NCBI GenBank assembly: GCA_902552185.1
Contig: CACDFZ010000001.1
Coordinates: 1 to 64,000 of the forward strand
Length of the DNA: 64,000 nucleotides
DNA from: an uncultured Pelagibacteraceae bacterium
GTDB taxonomy: Bacteria > Pseudomonadota > Alphaproteobacteria > Pelagibacterales > Pelagibacteraceae
Direction: 5' to 3'
Shown here: positions 9,909 through 18,726 of the stretch, piece by piece
How the letters are laid out: each line of letters begins with the position of its first letter
Numbering within the stretch: the first letter of the stretch is position 1
Translations under genes and position numbers: made by a program
The notes under the pieces: model-generated
What the model was told of the DNA's origin: nothing
Database searches by the model: none
Seen by the model: the letters and a program-made list of their open reading frames with translations, nothing else

Positions 9909-10157
9909 AAATTTTTATTTTAAAAAGTATTTTTTAAGTATAATTTTTTGAACCAAATATTCGCTGTTAGTCGTTCGGTCTCTTTTTTTCAAAAAAATGT
10001 TTAATATCCACTTCACATCTTTATTGTCCAGATTTTGTTGACAAAAAATCGAGCAAATTGTGTCAAAAAAGGTTCATAAAGAATAAATTGCTTCAATTTT
10101 GGCATTTATTAATTAATCAATTTTTAATAAATTCCATTTCAGTTTATAATAAGAATT

Positions 10158-13100
10158 ATGGCTCAAAATATTTCAGTACCTGACATTGGCGATTTTAAAG
10201 ATGTAGAAGTAATCGAAGTATTGGTAAAACCGGGAGATCAAATTAAAAAAAACGATCCCTTAGTTACTATTGAGAGTGACAAATCAAGTGTAGAAATTCC
10301 ATCTCCATCAGAGGGTCAAATTAAAGATTTAAAAGTTAAAGTTGGTGATAAAGTTTCTGAAGGAAGCTTACTAGTAACATTAGAGTCTAAAGATAGCTCT
10401 AGTATTCAAGTCAAAAATGAACAGCAAAAAGTTCATAAAGAAATTAAAAAAGAAAAACCAAAAAAAAACGGGAATGTTGTTACCACTCAATCTTTAAAAC
10501 AAATTAAAAAAGTCTTTGCTGAGCCGGCATCCAAAGATGATATAGACCCGTTAGAAACAAATGAGTGGATTGAGTCTTTAAATTCTGTAATTGAAAATGA
10601 TGGGGCGTCAAGAGCAAGTTACTTATTAAACAAAGTAATCGATCAAGCTTATAAGGCAGGATTAGTCCTACCTGATACCAGAACAACGCCATATATAAAT
10701 ACTATTCCGCCTGAAGCAGAAGTTAAATCGCCAGGAGATCAAAATATTGAAAAAAAAATCCGTGCCTACATAAGGTGGAATGCCGCCGCTATGGTTGTGA
10801 AAGCAAACAAAAAAAGTTCAGAGCTTGGTGGACATATAGGAACTTTTGCATCAGCTGCAACATTGTACGATGTAGGAATGAACCATTTTTGGAGAGCAAA
10901 AAATAATAAATTTGGTGGTGACTTAGTATATTTTCAAGGACACTCAGCACCTGGTATGTACGCAAGAGCATTTTTAGAGGGAAGACTAACTGCTAAACAA
11001 TTAGATGGCTTTAGACAAGAAGTCGGAAAAGATGGATTGTCCTCTTATCCTCATCCATGGTTAATGCCAAATTTCTGGCAATTCCCAACCGTATCTATGG
11101 GACTTGGACCAATAATGGGTATCTATCAGGCTAGGTTTTTAAAATATTTAATTAATAGAGGATTGATTAAAGATGAAGGGAGAAAGATTTGGGTTTTTCT
11201 AGGTGATGGTGAAATGGATGAACCTGAGTCATTAGGTGCGATTGGATTAGCAGCAAGAGAAAAGTTAGATAATTTAATTTTCGTAATCAATTGTAATCTA
11301 CAAAGACTTGACGGTCCTGTTAGAGGAAACGGTAAAATTATTCAAGAGCTTGAGGGTAGTTTCAGAGGGACAGGATGGAATGTAATAAAAGTAATTTGGG
11401 GTTCTTATTGGGATCAACTTTTAGCAAAAGATAAAAGTGGGCTTTTAATTAAAAGAATGAATGAGTGTGTAGATGGTGAGTATCAAGCTTTTAAGGCAAA
11501 AGGTGGTAATTATGTAAGGGAAAAATTTTTTGGTAAATACCCCGAGTTAAAAGAATTAGTATCTACTTTAACAGATAAAGATATATGGAAATTAAATAGA
11601 GGTGGTCACGATCCACATAAAGTTTATGCCGCGTACGATGCAGCTATGAAAAATAAAGGCTCGCCGACAGTTATTATTGCAAAAACAATTAAAGGATACG
11701 GAATGGGTAAATCCGGTGAAAGTATAAATACCACTCATCAACAGAAAAAAATGGATGAGGGAGATTTGTTATATTATAGAGATAGATTTGGCGTTCCACT
11801 AACTGACAAGCAAGTCAAAAATATCGAGTATTATAGACCGGACGAAAATTCAGAAGAAATTAAATACCTTAAAGATCGTAGAATAAAATTAGGTGGATTT
11901 ATCCCAGAGCGTACGTCTTTTGCGAAAGCAATTAAAACTCCACCAAAAGATATTTTTGATAGTTTTATGAAGTCGACAGGTGAAAAAGAAATGTCTACTA
12001 CCATGGCCTTAGTAAGAATGCTTACTGCTCTATTAAGAGATAAAAATGTATCGCCAAGATTAGTTCCAATAATTCCAGATGAAGCTAGAACATTTGGTAT
12101 GGAAGGTTTTTTTCAAAAGATAGGAATTTACGCTCATGAAGGACAAAAATATGAGCCGGTCGACTCTGAACAACTTAGTTCATATCGTGAGGATAAGAGT
12201 GGGCAGGTTTTAGAGGAAGGAATAACAGAATCAGGGGCGATGTCATCTTGGATTGCTGCAGGAACAGCATACACCAATCATGATATAGAAATGATACCTA
12301 TATATATATTTTATTCTATGTTTGGATTTCAGAGAGTTGGTGATTTGGCCTGGGCTGCAGGAGACTCTCAAGCTAGAGGTTTTTTAATTGGTGCTACGGC
12401 TGGAAGAACAACTTTAGCTGGGGAAGGATTGCAACACCAAGACGGTCACAGTCATCTTATGGCCTCTAATATTCCAAATTGTGTAAGTTACGATCCAACT
12501 TTCGCATACGAAATGGCAGTAATCTTAAGGGATGGAATGAAAAGAATGCATGAGAAAAAAGAGAATATTTTTTACTATATTACAGCAATGAATGAGAACT
12601 ATCCTCATCCTGCTAAACCTAAAGACTCTGACGAGGGTATTTTAAAGGGCATGTATTTGCTTAAAGAGACAAGAAATAAAGGAAAGACTAGAGTCCAACT
12701 TCTAGGCTCTGGTACAATCCTGCGTGAGGTAATGGGTGCTGCTGAAATTCTTTCTAAAGAATATGGAATTGACTCTGATATTTGGAGTGTCACAAGTTTC
12801 AATGAGCTCAGAAAAGACGGGATGGAAACTGAAAGATGGAACTTATTAAATCCTGATGGAAAAAAGAAGAAATCTTACGTTGAAAAATGTTTAGAAAAAC
12901 GAGAAGGCCCTGTGTTTGCGGCTTCTGATTATATTAGATCATTTTCAGATCAGCTTAGACCATATGTAAATAAACCTTTTTACTCTTTCGGAACTGATGG
13001 ATATGGAAGAAGTGATACAAGAAAAAATCTGAGAAAGTTTTTTGAAGTTGATAAAGAACATATTGTTGCTTACACTCTAAGCGCATTAGCAAAAGAACAA

Positions 13101-13181
13101 TTAATTGCGTCTAAACATGCAGAAAAAGCGATTAAAAAATACAAAGTAGATAAAGAAAAAGTGTTCCCAACGAAATTATAA
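10158..13181 (+). CDS. aceE: pyruvate dehydrogenase E1 (homodimeric type) with N-terminal lipoyl domain
   Basis: 1007 aa; residues ~1-78 form a lipoyl domain (IESDKSSVE), followed by AceE (DIDPLETNEW..., GDGEMDEPES..., GLQHQDGHSH). Confidence 0.95.
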   Translation: MAQNISVPDIGDFKDVEVIEVLVKPGDQIKKNDPLVTIESDKSSVEIPSPSEGQIKDLKVKVGDKVSEGSLLVTLESKDSSSIQVKNEQQKVHKEIKKEKPKKNGNVVTTQSLKQIKKVFAEPASKDDIDPLETNEWIESLNSVIENDGASRASYLLNKVIDQAYKAGLVLPDTRTTPYINTIPPEAEVKSPGDQNIEKKIRAYIRWNAAAMVVKANKKSSELGGHIGTFASAATLYDVGMNHFWRAKNNKFGGDLVYFQGHSAPGMYARAFLEGRLTAKQLDGFRQEVGKDGLSSYPHPWLMPNFWQFPTVSMGLGPIMGIYQARFLKYLINRGLIKDEGRKIWVFLGDGEMDEPESLGAIGLAAREKLDNLIFVINCNLQRLDGPVRGNGKIIQELEGSFRGTGWNVIKVIWGSYWDQLLAKDKSGLLIKRMNECVDGEYQAFKAKGGNYVREKFFGKYPELKELVSTLTDKDIWKLNRGGHDPHKVYAAYDAAMKNKGSPTVIIAKTIKGYGMGKSGESINTTHQQKKMDEGDLLYYRDRFGVPLTDKQVKNIEYYRPDENSEEIKYLKDRRIKLGGFIPERTSFAKAIKTPPKDIFDSFMKSTGEKEMSTTMALVRMLTALLRDKNVSPRLVPIIPDEARTFGMEGFFQKIGIYAHEGQKYEPVDSEQLSSYREDKSGQVLEEGITESGAMSSWIAAGTAYTNHDIEMIPIYIFYSMFGFQRVGDLAWAAGDSQARGFLIGATAGRTTLAGEGLQHQDGHSHLMASNIPNCVSYDPTFAYEMAVILRDGMKRMHEKKENIFYYITAMNENYPHPAKPKDSDEGILKGMYLLKETRNKGKTRVQLLGSGTILREVMGAAEILSKEYGIDSDIWSVTSFNELRKDGMETERWNLLNPDGKKKKSYVEKCLEKREGPVFAASDYIRSFSDQLRPYVNKPFYSFGTDGYGRSDTRKNLRKFFEVDKEHIVAYTLSALAKEQLIASKHAEKAIKKYKVDKEKVFPTKL

Positions 13182-13182
13182 A

Positions 13183-14424
13183 ATGTCCTCAAAAGATATA
13201 TTAGTTCCAAACATAGGCGATTTTAAAGACGTTGAAGTCATTGAGGTTTTGGTTAAAACTGGTCAAAAAATTAAAAAAAATGATTCTTTAATTACAATTG
13301 AAAGCGACAAATCTAGCGTAGAGGTACCTTCTACATCAGATGGGATTATAGAAAAAATTGAAATCAAAATAGGTGATAAAGTAAGCGAAGGTGATCTTAT
13401 ACTTACTGTTAGTGAAGAGTCAAAAACAGAAGAAAAAGAAAAGCCTTCACGAGAAAACAAAATTAAAGAGGTAGTATCAAAAAAACCAGATCCGGCTCCT
13501 CCACCAGTCATTCAACCTATATCAGGTGTAAAATTAGCTAGTCCAAAGGTCAGAAAATTTGCAAGAGAACTTGGCGCAAATGTAACTGAAATACAAGGTA
13601 CGCAAAGATCGGGAAGAGTGACAGAAGATGATGTAAAAAAATTTGTTAAGTCTCAAGTATCTGTCAATCAAGGTAAAGTTGAAGCAAAAAAATATAAAGA
13701 TGAATATTCTCATGAGGAATTCGGAGAAATTGAAATTAAAGATATGCCAAGAGTGAAAAAGCTCTCAGGTCCTCAATTAGTAAGATCATGGACTGAAATA
13801 CCACATGTAACTCAACATGATGAAATTGATATTACAGAAATGGAGCAATTTAGAACATCACTATTTGATCATTACACTGGAGAAAAAATTTCTGTAACAC
13901 CTTTAGCTTTTATAACTAGGGCAGTTGTAAATGCTTTAAAAGATTTTCCTAATTTTAATTGTTCTATTGATCCTGAAAAAAATAAAATAGTTTATAAAAA
14001 ATATTATCATGTAGGTTTTGCAGTAGATACGCCTCACGGGCTGATGGTTCCAAAATTAAGAGATGTTGACCAAATGAATATAAAAGAAATTGGAGATGAG
14101 TTAAGAAGAGTAAGTAGAGAGTGTAGAGATCTAAAAATAAATAAAAAAGAATTTTTTGGCGGGTCGATGACTATTTCTAGTTTAGGAGGGATAGGCGGAA
14201 CTTTTTTTACTCCAATTATAAACCCTCCAGAAGTCGCAATTTTAGGAGTTGGAAGAAGTTATGATAAATTGGTTAAAACAAAAGGTCAGTTAGTAAATAG
14301 AAAAATCTTACCAATATCATTATCTTACGACCATAGAATTATCGATGGTGCGGAAGGTGCTAGGTTTTGTGTTCATTTAAATAAAAGTCTTGGTAAAGAT
14401 TTCGCTTTCAAGCTTGCTGTTTAA
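13183..14424 (+). CDS. aceF: dihydrolipoamide acetyltransferase (PDH E2)
   Basis: 413 aa; one lipoyl domain, E3/E1-binding segment (ASPKVRKFARELGANV), catalytic C-terminus [17 protein letters not shown]. Confidence 0.95.
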   Translation: MSSKDILVPNIGDFKDVEVIEVLVKTGQKIKKNDSLITIESDKSSVEVPSTSDGIIEKIEIKIGDKVSEGDLILTVSEESKTEEKEKPSRENKIKEVVSKKPDPAPPPVIQPISGVKLASPKVRKFARELGANVTEIQGTQRSGRVTEDDVKKFVKSQVSVNQGKVEAKKYKDEYSHEEFGEIEIKDMPRVKKLSGPQLVRSWTEIPHVTQHDEIDITEMEQFRTSLFDHYTGEKISVTPLAFITRAVVNALKDFPNFNCSIDPEKNKIVYKKYYHVGFAVDTPHGLMVPKLRDVDQMNIKEIGDELRRVSRECRDLKINKKEFFGGSMTISSLGGIGGTFFTPIINPPEVAILGVGRSYDKLVKTKGQLVNRKILPISLSYDHRIIDGAEGARFCVHLNKSLGKDFAFKLAV

Positions 14425-14447
14425 TCTAAATTACAATATTAAAAATT

Positions 14448-15350
14448 ATGAATAAAAGTTTTATTTCTATAACTTGTGCTGTTTCTTGCTCTTTTTTATG
14501 GGGCACTGCCTTTATAGCCCAAGATACTGGAATGGACTACATAGGTCCTTGGACTTTCTCTGCGGCTAGATTGATCTTAGGTTTTTTTGCTTTATTGCCT
14601 TTTTTTTTCATTTTCGAATTTAAAAAAATTAAAAAACTAAAGTTAAATTTTAAAGTAATCTTTTTTTACATGTTTTTATTGGGATTTTTTCTGGCTAGCG
14701 GAAATATTTTTCAACAAATATCACTTATATATACAGATGTAGCGAATTCAGCTGTGTTTACCGTTCTTTATGTAATTATAGTGCCTGTTCTCGCTTATTT
14801 CTTTTTTTCAAAAAAAATCCATAAGTCTGTTTGGCCAGCAGTATTTTTGTGTTTACTGGGTGGTTTGCTTTTAAGTGAATTGGACAATTATAGGGTTAGA
14901 CTTGGAGACTCTCTTGTCATAGTTGGAGCTTTTTTTTGGGCACTTCATATTGTTTATGTTTCAAAATTTCTAAAGATATTTAATTTCCCAATAACTATAG
15001 CTGCCTTTCAATGTTTAATTGCTGCAATACTGTCAACTATCCCAGCTGTATCAATTGAGTTTGTCTCTTTCAAATTATTAACTTTAGAGGCAAGAGAACT
15101 TATTTATGCGGGTGTTTTATCTAGCGGAATTGCTTTTTTACTTCAAATAATAGCTCTACAACACTTATCGCCTGCACCTGCCGCAATTATATTTTCATTA
15201 GAGGGCGTTTTCGCATCGATCGCTGCTTGGCTTTTATTAGATCAATATCTCAATGAGTTTAAAGTTTTGGGTATCATAATAATTTTATCTGCAGTTATTT
15301 TCTCTCAACTAGCACCAATTTATGGTAAAAAAATATATGGACGAAACTAA
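14448..15350 (+). CDS. DMT superfamily (EamA) transporter
   Basis: 300 aa; ~10 hydrophobic helices; CSFLWGTAFIAQDTG and SLEGVFASIAAWLLL EamA repeat signatures. Confidence 0.88.
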   Translation: MNKSFISITCAVSCSFLWGTAFIAQDTGMDYIGPWTFSAARLILGFFALLPFFFIFEFKKIKKLKLNFKVIFFYMFLLGFFLASGNIFQQISLIYTDVANSAVFTVLYVIIVPVLAYFFFSKKIHKSVWPAVFLCLLGGLLLSELDNYRVRLGDSLVIVGAFFWALHIVYVSKFLKIFNFPITIAAFQCLIAAILSTIPAVSIEFVSFKLLTLEARELIYAGVLSSGIAFLLQIIALQHLSPAPAAIIFSLEGVFASIAAWLLLDQYLNEFKVLGIIIILSAVIFSQLAPIYGKKIYGRN

Positions 15351-15714
15351 AAAAGGTTTTATGCAAAATATTGGTGATCTTTCTTTTAAAAAGATAGATG
15401 AAACTAATTATGAATTTAGTATTAAAGTAGAAGAAAAATTTCTCAATACAGGTAAAATTGCACACGGAGGTTTTATAGCAACAATAGCTGACACGGGTAT
15501 GGGGAATGCTGCTCATATAGCTGCAGGAAACAAAAGATCAGTTACTGTTAATTTAGATATAAAATATATCTCAGCGGGTAAGCTGGGTGACAATCTAGTA
15601 GGAAAAGTGGAGGTATTGAAAAGAACTAAAACTTTAGTTTTTATAAATTGTAAAATTTTAAATCCTAATGGTATTGTTGCGACCGCATCTGGAACTTGGA
15701 AAATATTATCCTAA
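15322..15714 (+). CDS. PaaI-family thioesterase (hotdog fold)
   Basis: 130 aa; GKIAHGGFIATIADTGMGNAA...VTVNLDIKYIS. The internal ATG at 15337 is an alternative start; either overlaps the upstream gene. Confidence 0.88.
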   Translation: MVKKYMDETKKGFMQNIGDLSFKKIDETNYEFSIKVEEKFLNTGKIAHGGFIATIADTGMGNAAHIAAGNKRSVTVNLDIKYISAGKLGDNLVGKVEVLKRTKTLVFINCKILNPNGIVATASGTWKILS

Positions 15715-16160
15715 TCAGGAATAAAAATTAAACATAAACCATTATTACAATATCTTTTGCCATTAGGCCCTGGTCCATCGTTAAAAACATGCCCATGGTG
15801 AGCGCCACATTTAGCGCAATGATACTCAATTCTTTTCATACCAAAGGAATAATCAACTTTAGTTTTAAAAGCTCCAGGTATAGCCTCATTAAAAGAAGGC
15901 CACCCTGTTCCACTATCAAATTTTGAAACAGACTCGAATAATTTAGCGTTACAATTTGCACAGTGATATGAGCCTTTACGTTTTTCAAAATTAAGTGGAC
16001 TAGTTCCAGCCCTCTCAGTACCTTCTCCAAACATTATTCTTTTTTGCTCATCAGTGAGATTGGGATTTATAATTTTTTTCTCTATTGCTGATATTTTTAA
16101 TGGCAATAAAAGAGAGACTAGTCCATAAAAAATTATTTTAATAAATGATCTTTTTTTCAT
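15711..16160 (-). CDS. msrB: peptide-methionine (R)-S-oxide reductase with N-terminal signal-like sequence
   Basis: 149 aa; CANCNAKLF...FDSGTGWPSF...CAKCGAHHGHVFNDGP...RYCNNG; hydrophobic N-terminus. Confidence 0.93.
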   Translation of the reverse strand: MKKRSFIKIIFYGLVSLLLPLKISAIEKKIINPNLTDEQKRIMFGEGTERAGTSPLNFEKRKGSYHCANCNAKLFESVSKFDSGTGWPSFNEAIPGAFKTKVDYSFGMKRIEYHCAKCGAHHGHVFNDGPGPNGKRYCNNGLCLIFIPD

Positions 16161-16167
16161 ATTAAAT

Positions 16168-16317
16168 TTAATTTTTCTGTCTTATTTTCGTAATACCACA
16201 ATCCTTACATTTAACTGTTTCTGTTGATCCCGCTGCCCCGAAACCATATTTTGTGTCAATAATATCGTATCTATGAATTCCAATATAGCAGAACCATCTG
16301 TAAATCTGCTTTAACAT
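16168..16317 (-). CDS. 49-aa Cys-containing small protein (zinc-knuckle-like)
   Basis: Manual translation MLKQIYRWFCYIGIHRYDIIDTKYGFGAAGSTETVKCKDCGITKIRQKN; fills the gap between the TRAP permease and msrB on the same strand; missing from ORF track. Confidence 0.6.
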   Translation of the reverse strand: MLKQIYRWFCYIGIHRYDIIDTKYGFGAAGSTETVKCKDCGITKIRQKN

Positions 16318-16323
16318 AATTAC

Positions 16324-18651
16324 TCACTCTTGTTTTCGCCTATAATTATTATACCCAAAAATTAATAATAATAAAAACGAAAATGGATAAACTATTGCTT
16401 TATTAGGTCTATCAGGATTTTCAATTTTAAAATTACTTATGATATCTCCCATTTGCATTCCTGATTTTTTAGCTTCACCTTTCCAGTTCAATTTGTCTAC
16501 TATTAATTGCTCGTTTTGTTCTGACAAGGTCACTCCATATTCTTCTAAGTTATATTCATTTTCAAATTTTTCTCTATCAATCACAAATAGCTTGTATCTT
16601 TCCCCATACTCGGTAACTCTAGTCACCTTAATGTGAACTTCTTTTGTAGGGTCAAAAGAAAGATCTTGAATATTTTCGGCTATAAGTTTCTGCTCATTAA
16701 ACTTAGGAAAGAATTTACTTAAAACATAATCTGGGGCCAGAAAGGATATGGAGATTATTAAGAATGCTATAATTTCATACCATTTTAATTTATTTATAAA
16801 CCATTGCTGAGTTGCAGCGGTAAAAACTAAAATTCCAATTAAAGATGTAACTATTACTATTAATGCTTGCCAAATGTTGTCTACACCGATTAGTAAAAGT
16901 TCGTGATTAAATAAAAAAACAATAGGTAAAATACCTGTTCTTAAACTGTACCAAATAGCTTGCAGACCAGTTCTGAGAGGATCACCACCAGAAATTGCAG
17001 CTGCAGCATACGAAGCCAAGCCAACCGGTGGCGTAACATCAGCCATCAAACCAAAATAAAATACGAATAAATGAACAGCGATTAATGGAAAGATGTAACC
17101 AGATGCATTCCCAACATCGACAAGAACTGTTGCCATTAGTGAAGCCACAACAACATAATTTGCTGTAGTTGGAAGACCCATACCGAGCAATAAACAGAGT
17201 ATAATTGTGAGTAAAATTAAGATGATCACATTATCTCTAGCTATTGTCTCTATGACTATAATAAGATTGGTACTTAACCCTGTTGAACCTACTGCTCCAA
17301 CTATTATACCTGCTGTTGCAATCGCAATACCAACTCCAACCATATTTATTGCACCCTTTTGAAGTCCAACGATTGTTTGATTGTACCAATCAGTTAAACC
17401 AGTTTTAAAGTCTGGATTTTTAATTATGCGATTTACTAAATTTACTAAGATCAAAGATAATGTTGCGTAAAAAATTGAAAATCCCGCTGTATATCTCATG
17501 TAAACAAGTAAAAAAATAAGGACAAAAATTGGTATTAAAAAGTGTAAACCAGAAAGAAAGGTTTTCTTTAAATGAGGAACGTCTGCATCATCCATTCCTT
17601 TAAGACCTAGTTTTAATGCCTCCAAATGAGATATATAAAACAAGGCAATATATGAAATTACTGCAGGTAAGAAAGCGTGTTTAACTACCTCAAAATAAGT
17701 AACACCAATAAAACTTGCCATAACAAAAGCGGCTGCACCCATTACAGGTGGCATTATTTGACCATTAACTGAAGATGAAACTTCTATTGCTCCAGCTTTC
17801 TCTTGTGAGAAACCAGTTTTTTTCATAATTGGAATTGTAAATGTTCCAGTAGTAACGGTGTTTGCAATCGAAGATCCAGAAATCATTCCTGTCATTCCCG
17901 AACCAAGAATCGCAGCTTTAGCTGGACCTCCTCGCATTTTACCAACCATTGCAAAAGCTAAATCTAAAAAATATTTTCCACCACCAGCGGTTTCTAATAA
18001 TGCTCCAAATAAAACGAACAAAAAGATAAAATCAACTGAAACACCAATTGGAATTCCGAATATCGCCTCTTGGTCAAACCATTGAAATCCTACTAATCTT
18101 TTTAGAGAAAGACCACCATGAGAAATAATATCTGGCGCATATTTTCCAAAATATGAAAATAGAAGAAAGCAAATCGCAATAATAACCAAAGGCAAGCCTA
18201 TAGCTCTTCTTGTTGCTTCTAATAATATTAAAATACCAAAAGTACCAATAATTAATTCAACAGGAACTTTAAAGCCAAAAAATTCTTTAACTAATAAAAT
18301 CCCTCCCCTATTAACTAAATCGTCATAGAAAAAATAGATATAAAGACAACAAAAAGCTGCAACTAAACTAATTAGAATATCTAAAAAAGAAATTTTTTTT
18401 CCTCTTGCTATTGGAAATATTAGAAAAGTTAGTGTAAGTGCAAATCCTAAATGAATTGCTCTTGCTGGTAAACCCTTGAACATGCCAAAATTAAACCAAA
18501 ACGGAAATGGTGAAGCATACCAAAGTTGAAACAATGTCCAAATGATTGCTATCCCCATAACAATCTTTAAATGTAAACCGGATAAATTTTTTGTCGGAGA
18601 AATATCTTCGCTTATTTTTTGTTTAATTTTATCTTTTATATTTTGACTCAT
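16324..18651 (-). CDS. TRAP transporter fused permease (TAXI type, DctQM-like) with C-terminal extension
   Basis: 775 aa polytopic protein; GSGMTGMISGSSIANTVTTGTFTIPIMKK and LLLGMGLPTTANYVV motifs. Confidence 0.93.
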   Translation of the reverse strand: MSQNIKDKIKQKISEDISPTKNLSGLHLKIVMGIAIIWTLFQLWYASPFPFWFNFGMFKGLPARAIHLGFALTLTFLIFPIARGKKISFLDILISLVAAFCCLYIYFFYDDLVNRGGILLVKEFFGFKVPVELIIGTFGILILLEATRRAIGLPLVIIAICFLLFSYFGKYAPDIISHGGLSLKRLVGFQWFDQEAIFGIPIGVSVDFIFLFVLFGALLETAGGGKYFLDLAFAMVGKMRGGPAKAAILGSGMTGMISGSSIANTVTTGTFTIPIMKKTGFSQEKAGAIEVSSSVNGQIMPPVMGAAAFVMASFIGVTYFEVVKHAFLPAVISYIALFYISHLEALKLGLKGMDDADVPHLKKTFLSGLHFLIPIFVLIFLLVYMRYTAGFSIFYATLSLILVNLVNRIIKNPDFKTGLTDWYNQTIVGLQKGAINMVGVGIAIATAGIIVGAVGSTGLSTNLIIVIETIARDNVIILILLTIILCLLLGMGLPTTANYVVVASLMATVLVDVGNASGYIFPLIAVHLFVFYFGLMADVTPPVGLASYAAAAISGGDPLRTGLQAIWYSLRTGILPIVFLFNHELLLIGVDNIWQALIVIVTSLIGILVFTAATQQWFINKLKWYEIIAFLIISISFLAPDYVLSKFFPKFNEQKLIAENIQDLSFDPTKEVHIKVTRVTEYGERYKLFVIDREKFENEYNLEEYGVTLSEQNEQLIVDKLNWKGEAKKSGMQMGDIISNFKIENPDRPNKAIVYPFSFLLLLIFGYNNYRRKQE

Positions 18652-18680
18652 TAATGAGAAGATACAATATTATAAAAAAA

Positions 18681-18704
18681 AAGGCCCAAAAAATATTGGG
18701 CCTT
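18681..18704 (-). terminator. intrinsic terminator/attenuator between TAXI receptor and permease genes
   Basis: Perfect 9-bp stem AAGGCCCAA/TTGGGCCTT with 6-nt loop, followed on the minus strand by about 10 T residues. Confidence 0.85.
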
Positions 18705-18726
18705 TTAATTTAATTATGAAGTAAGA

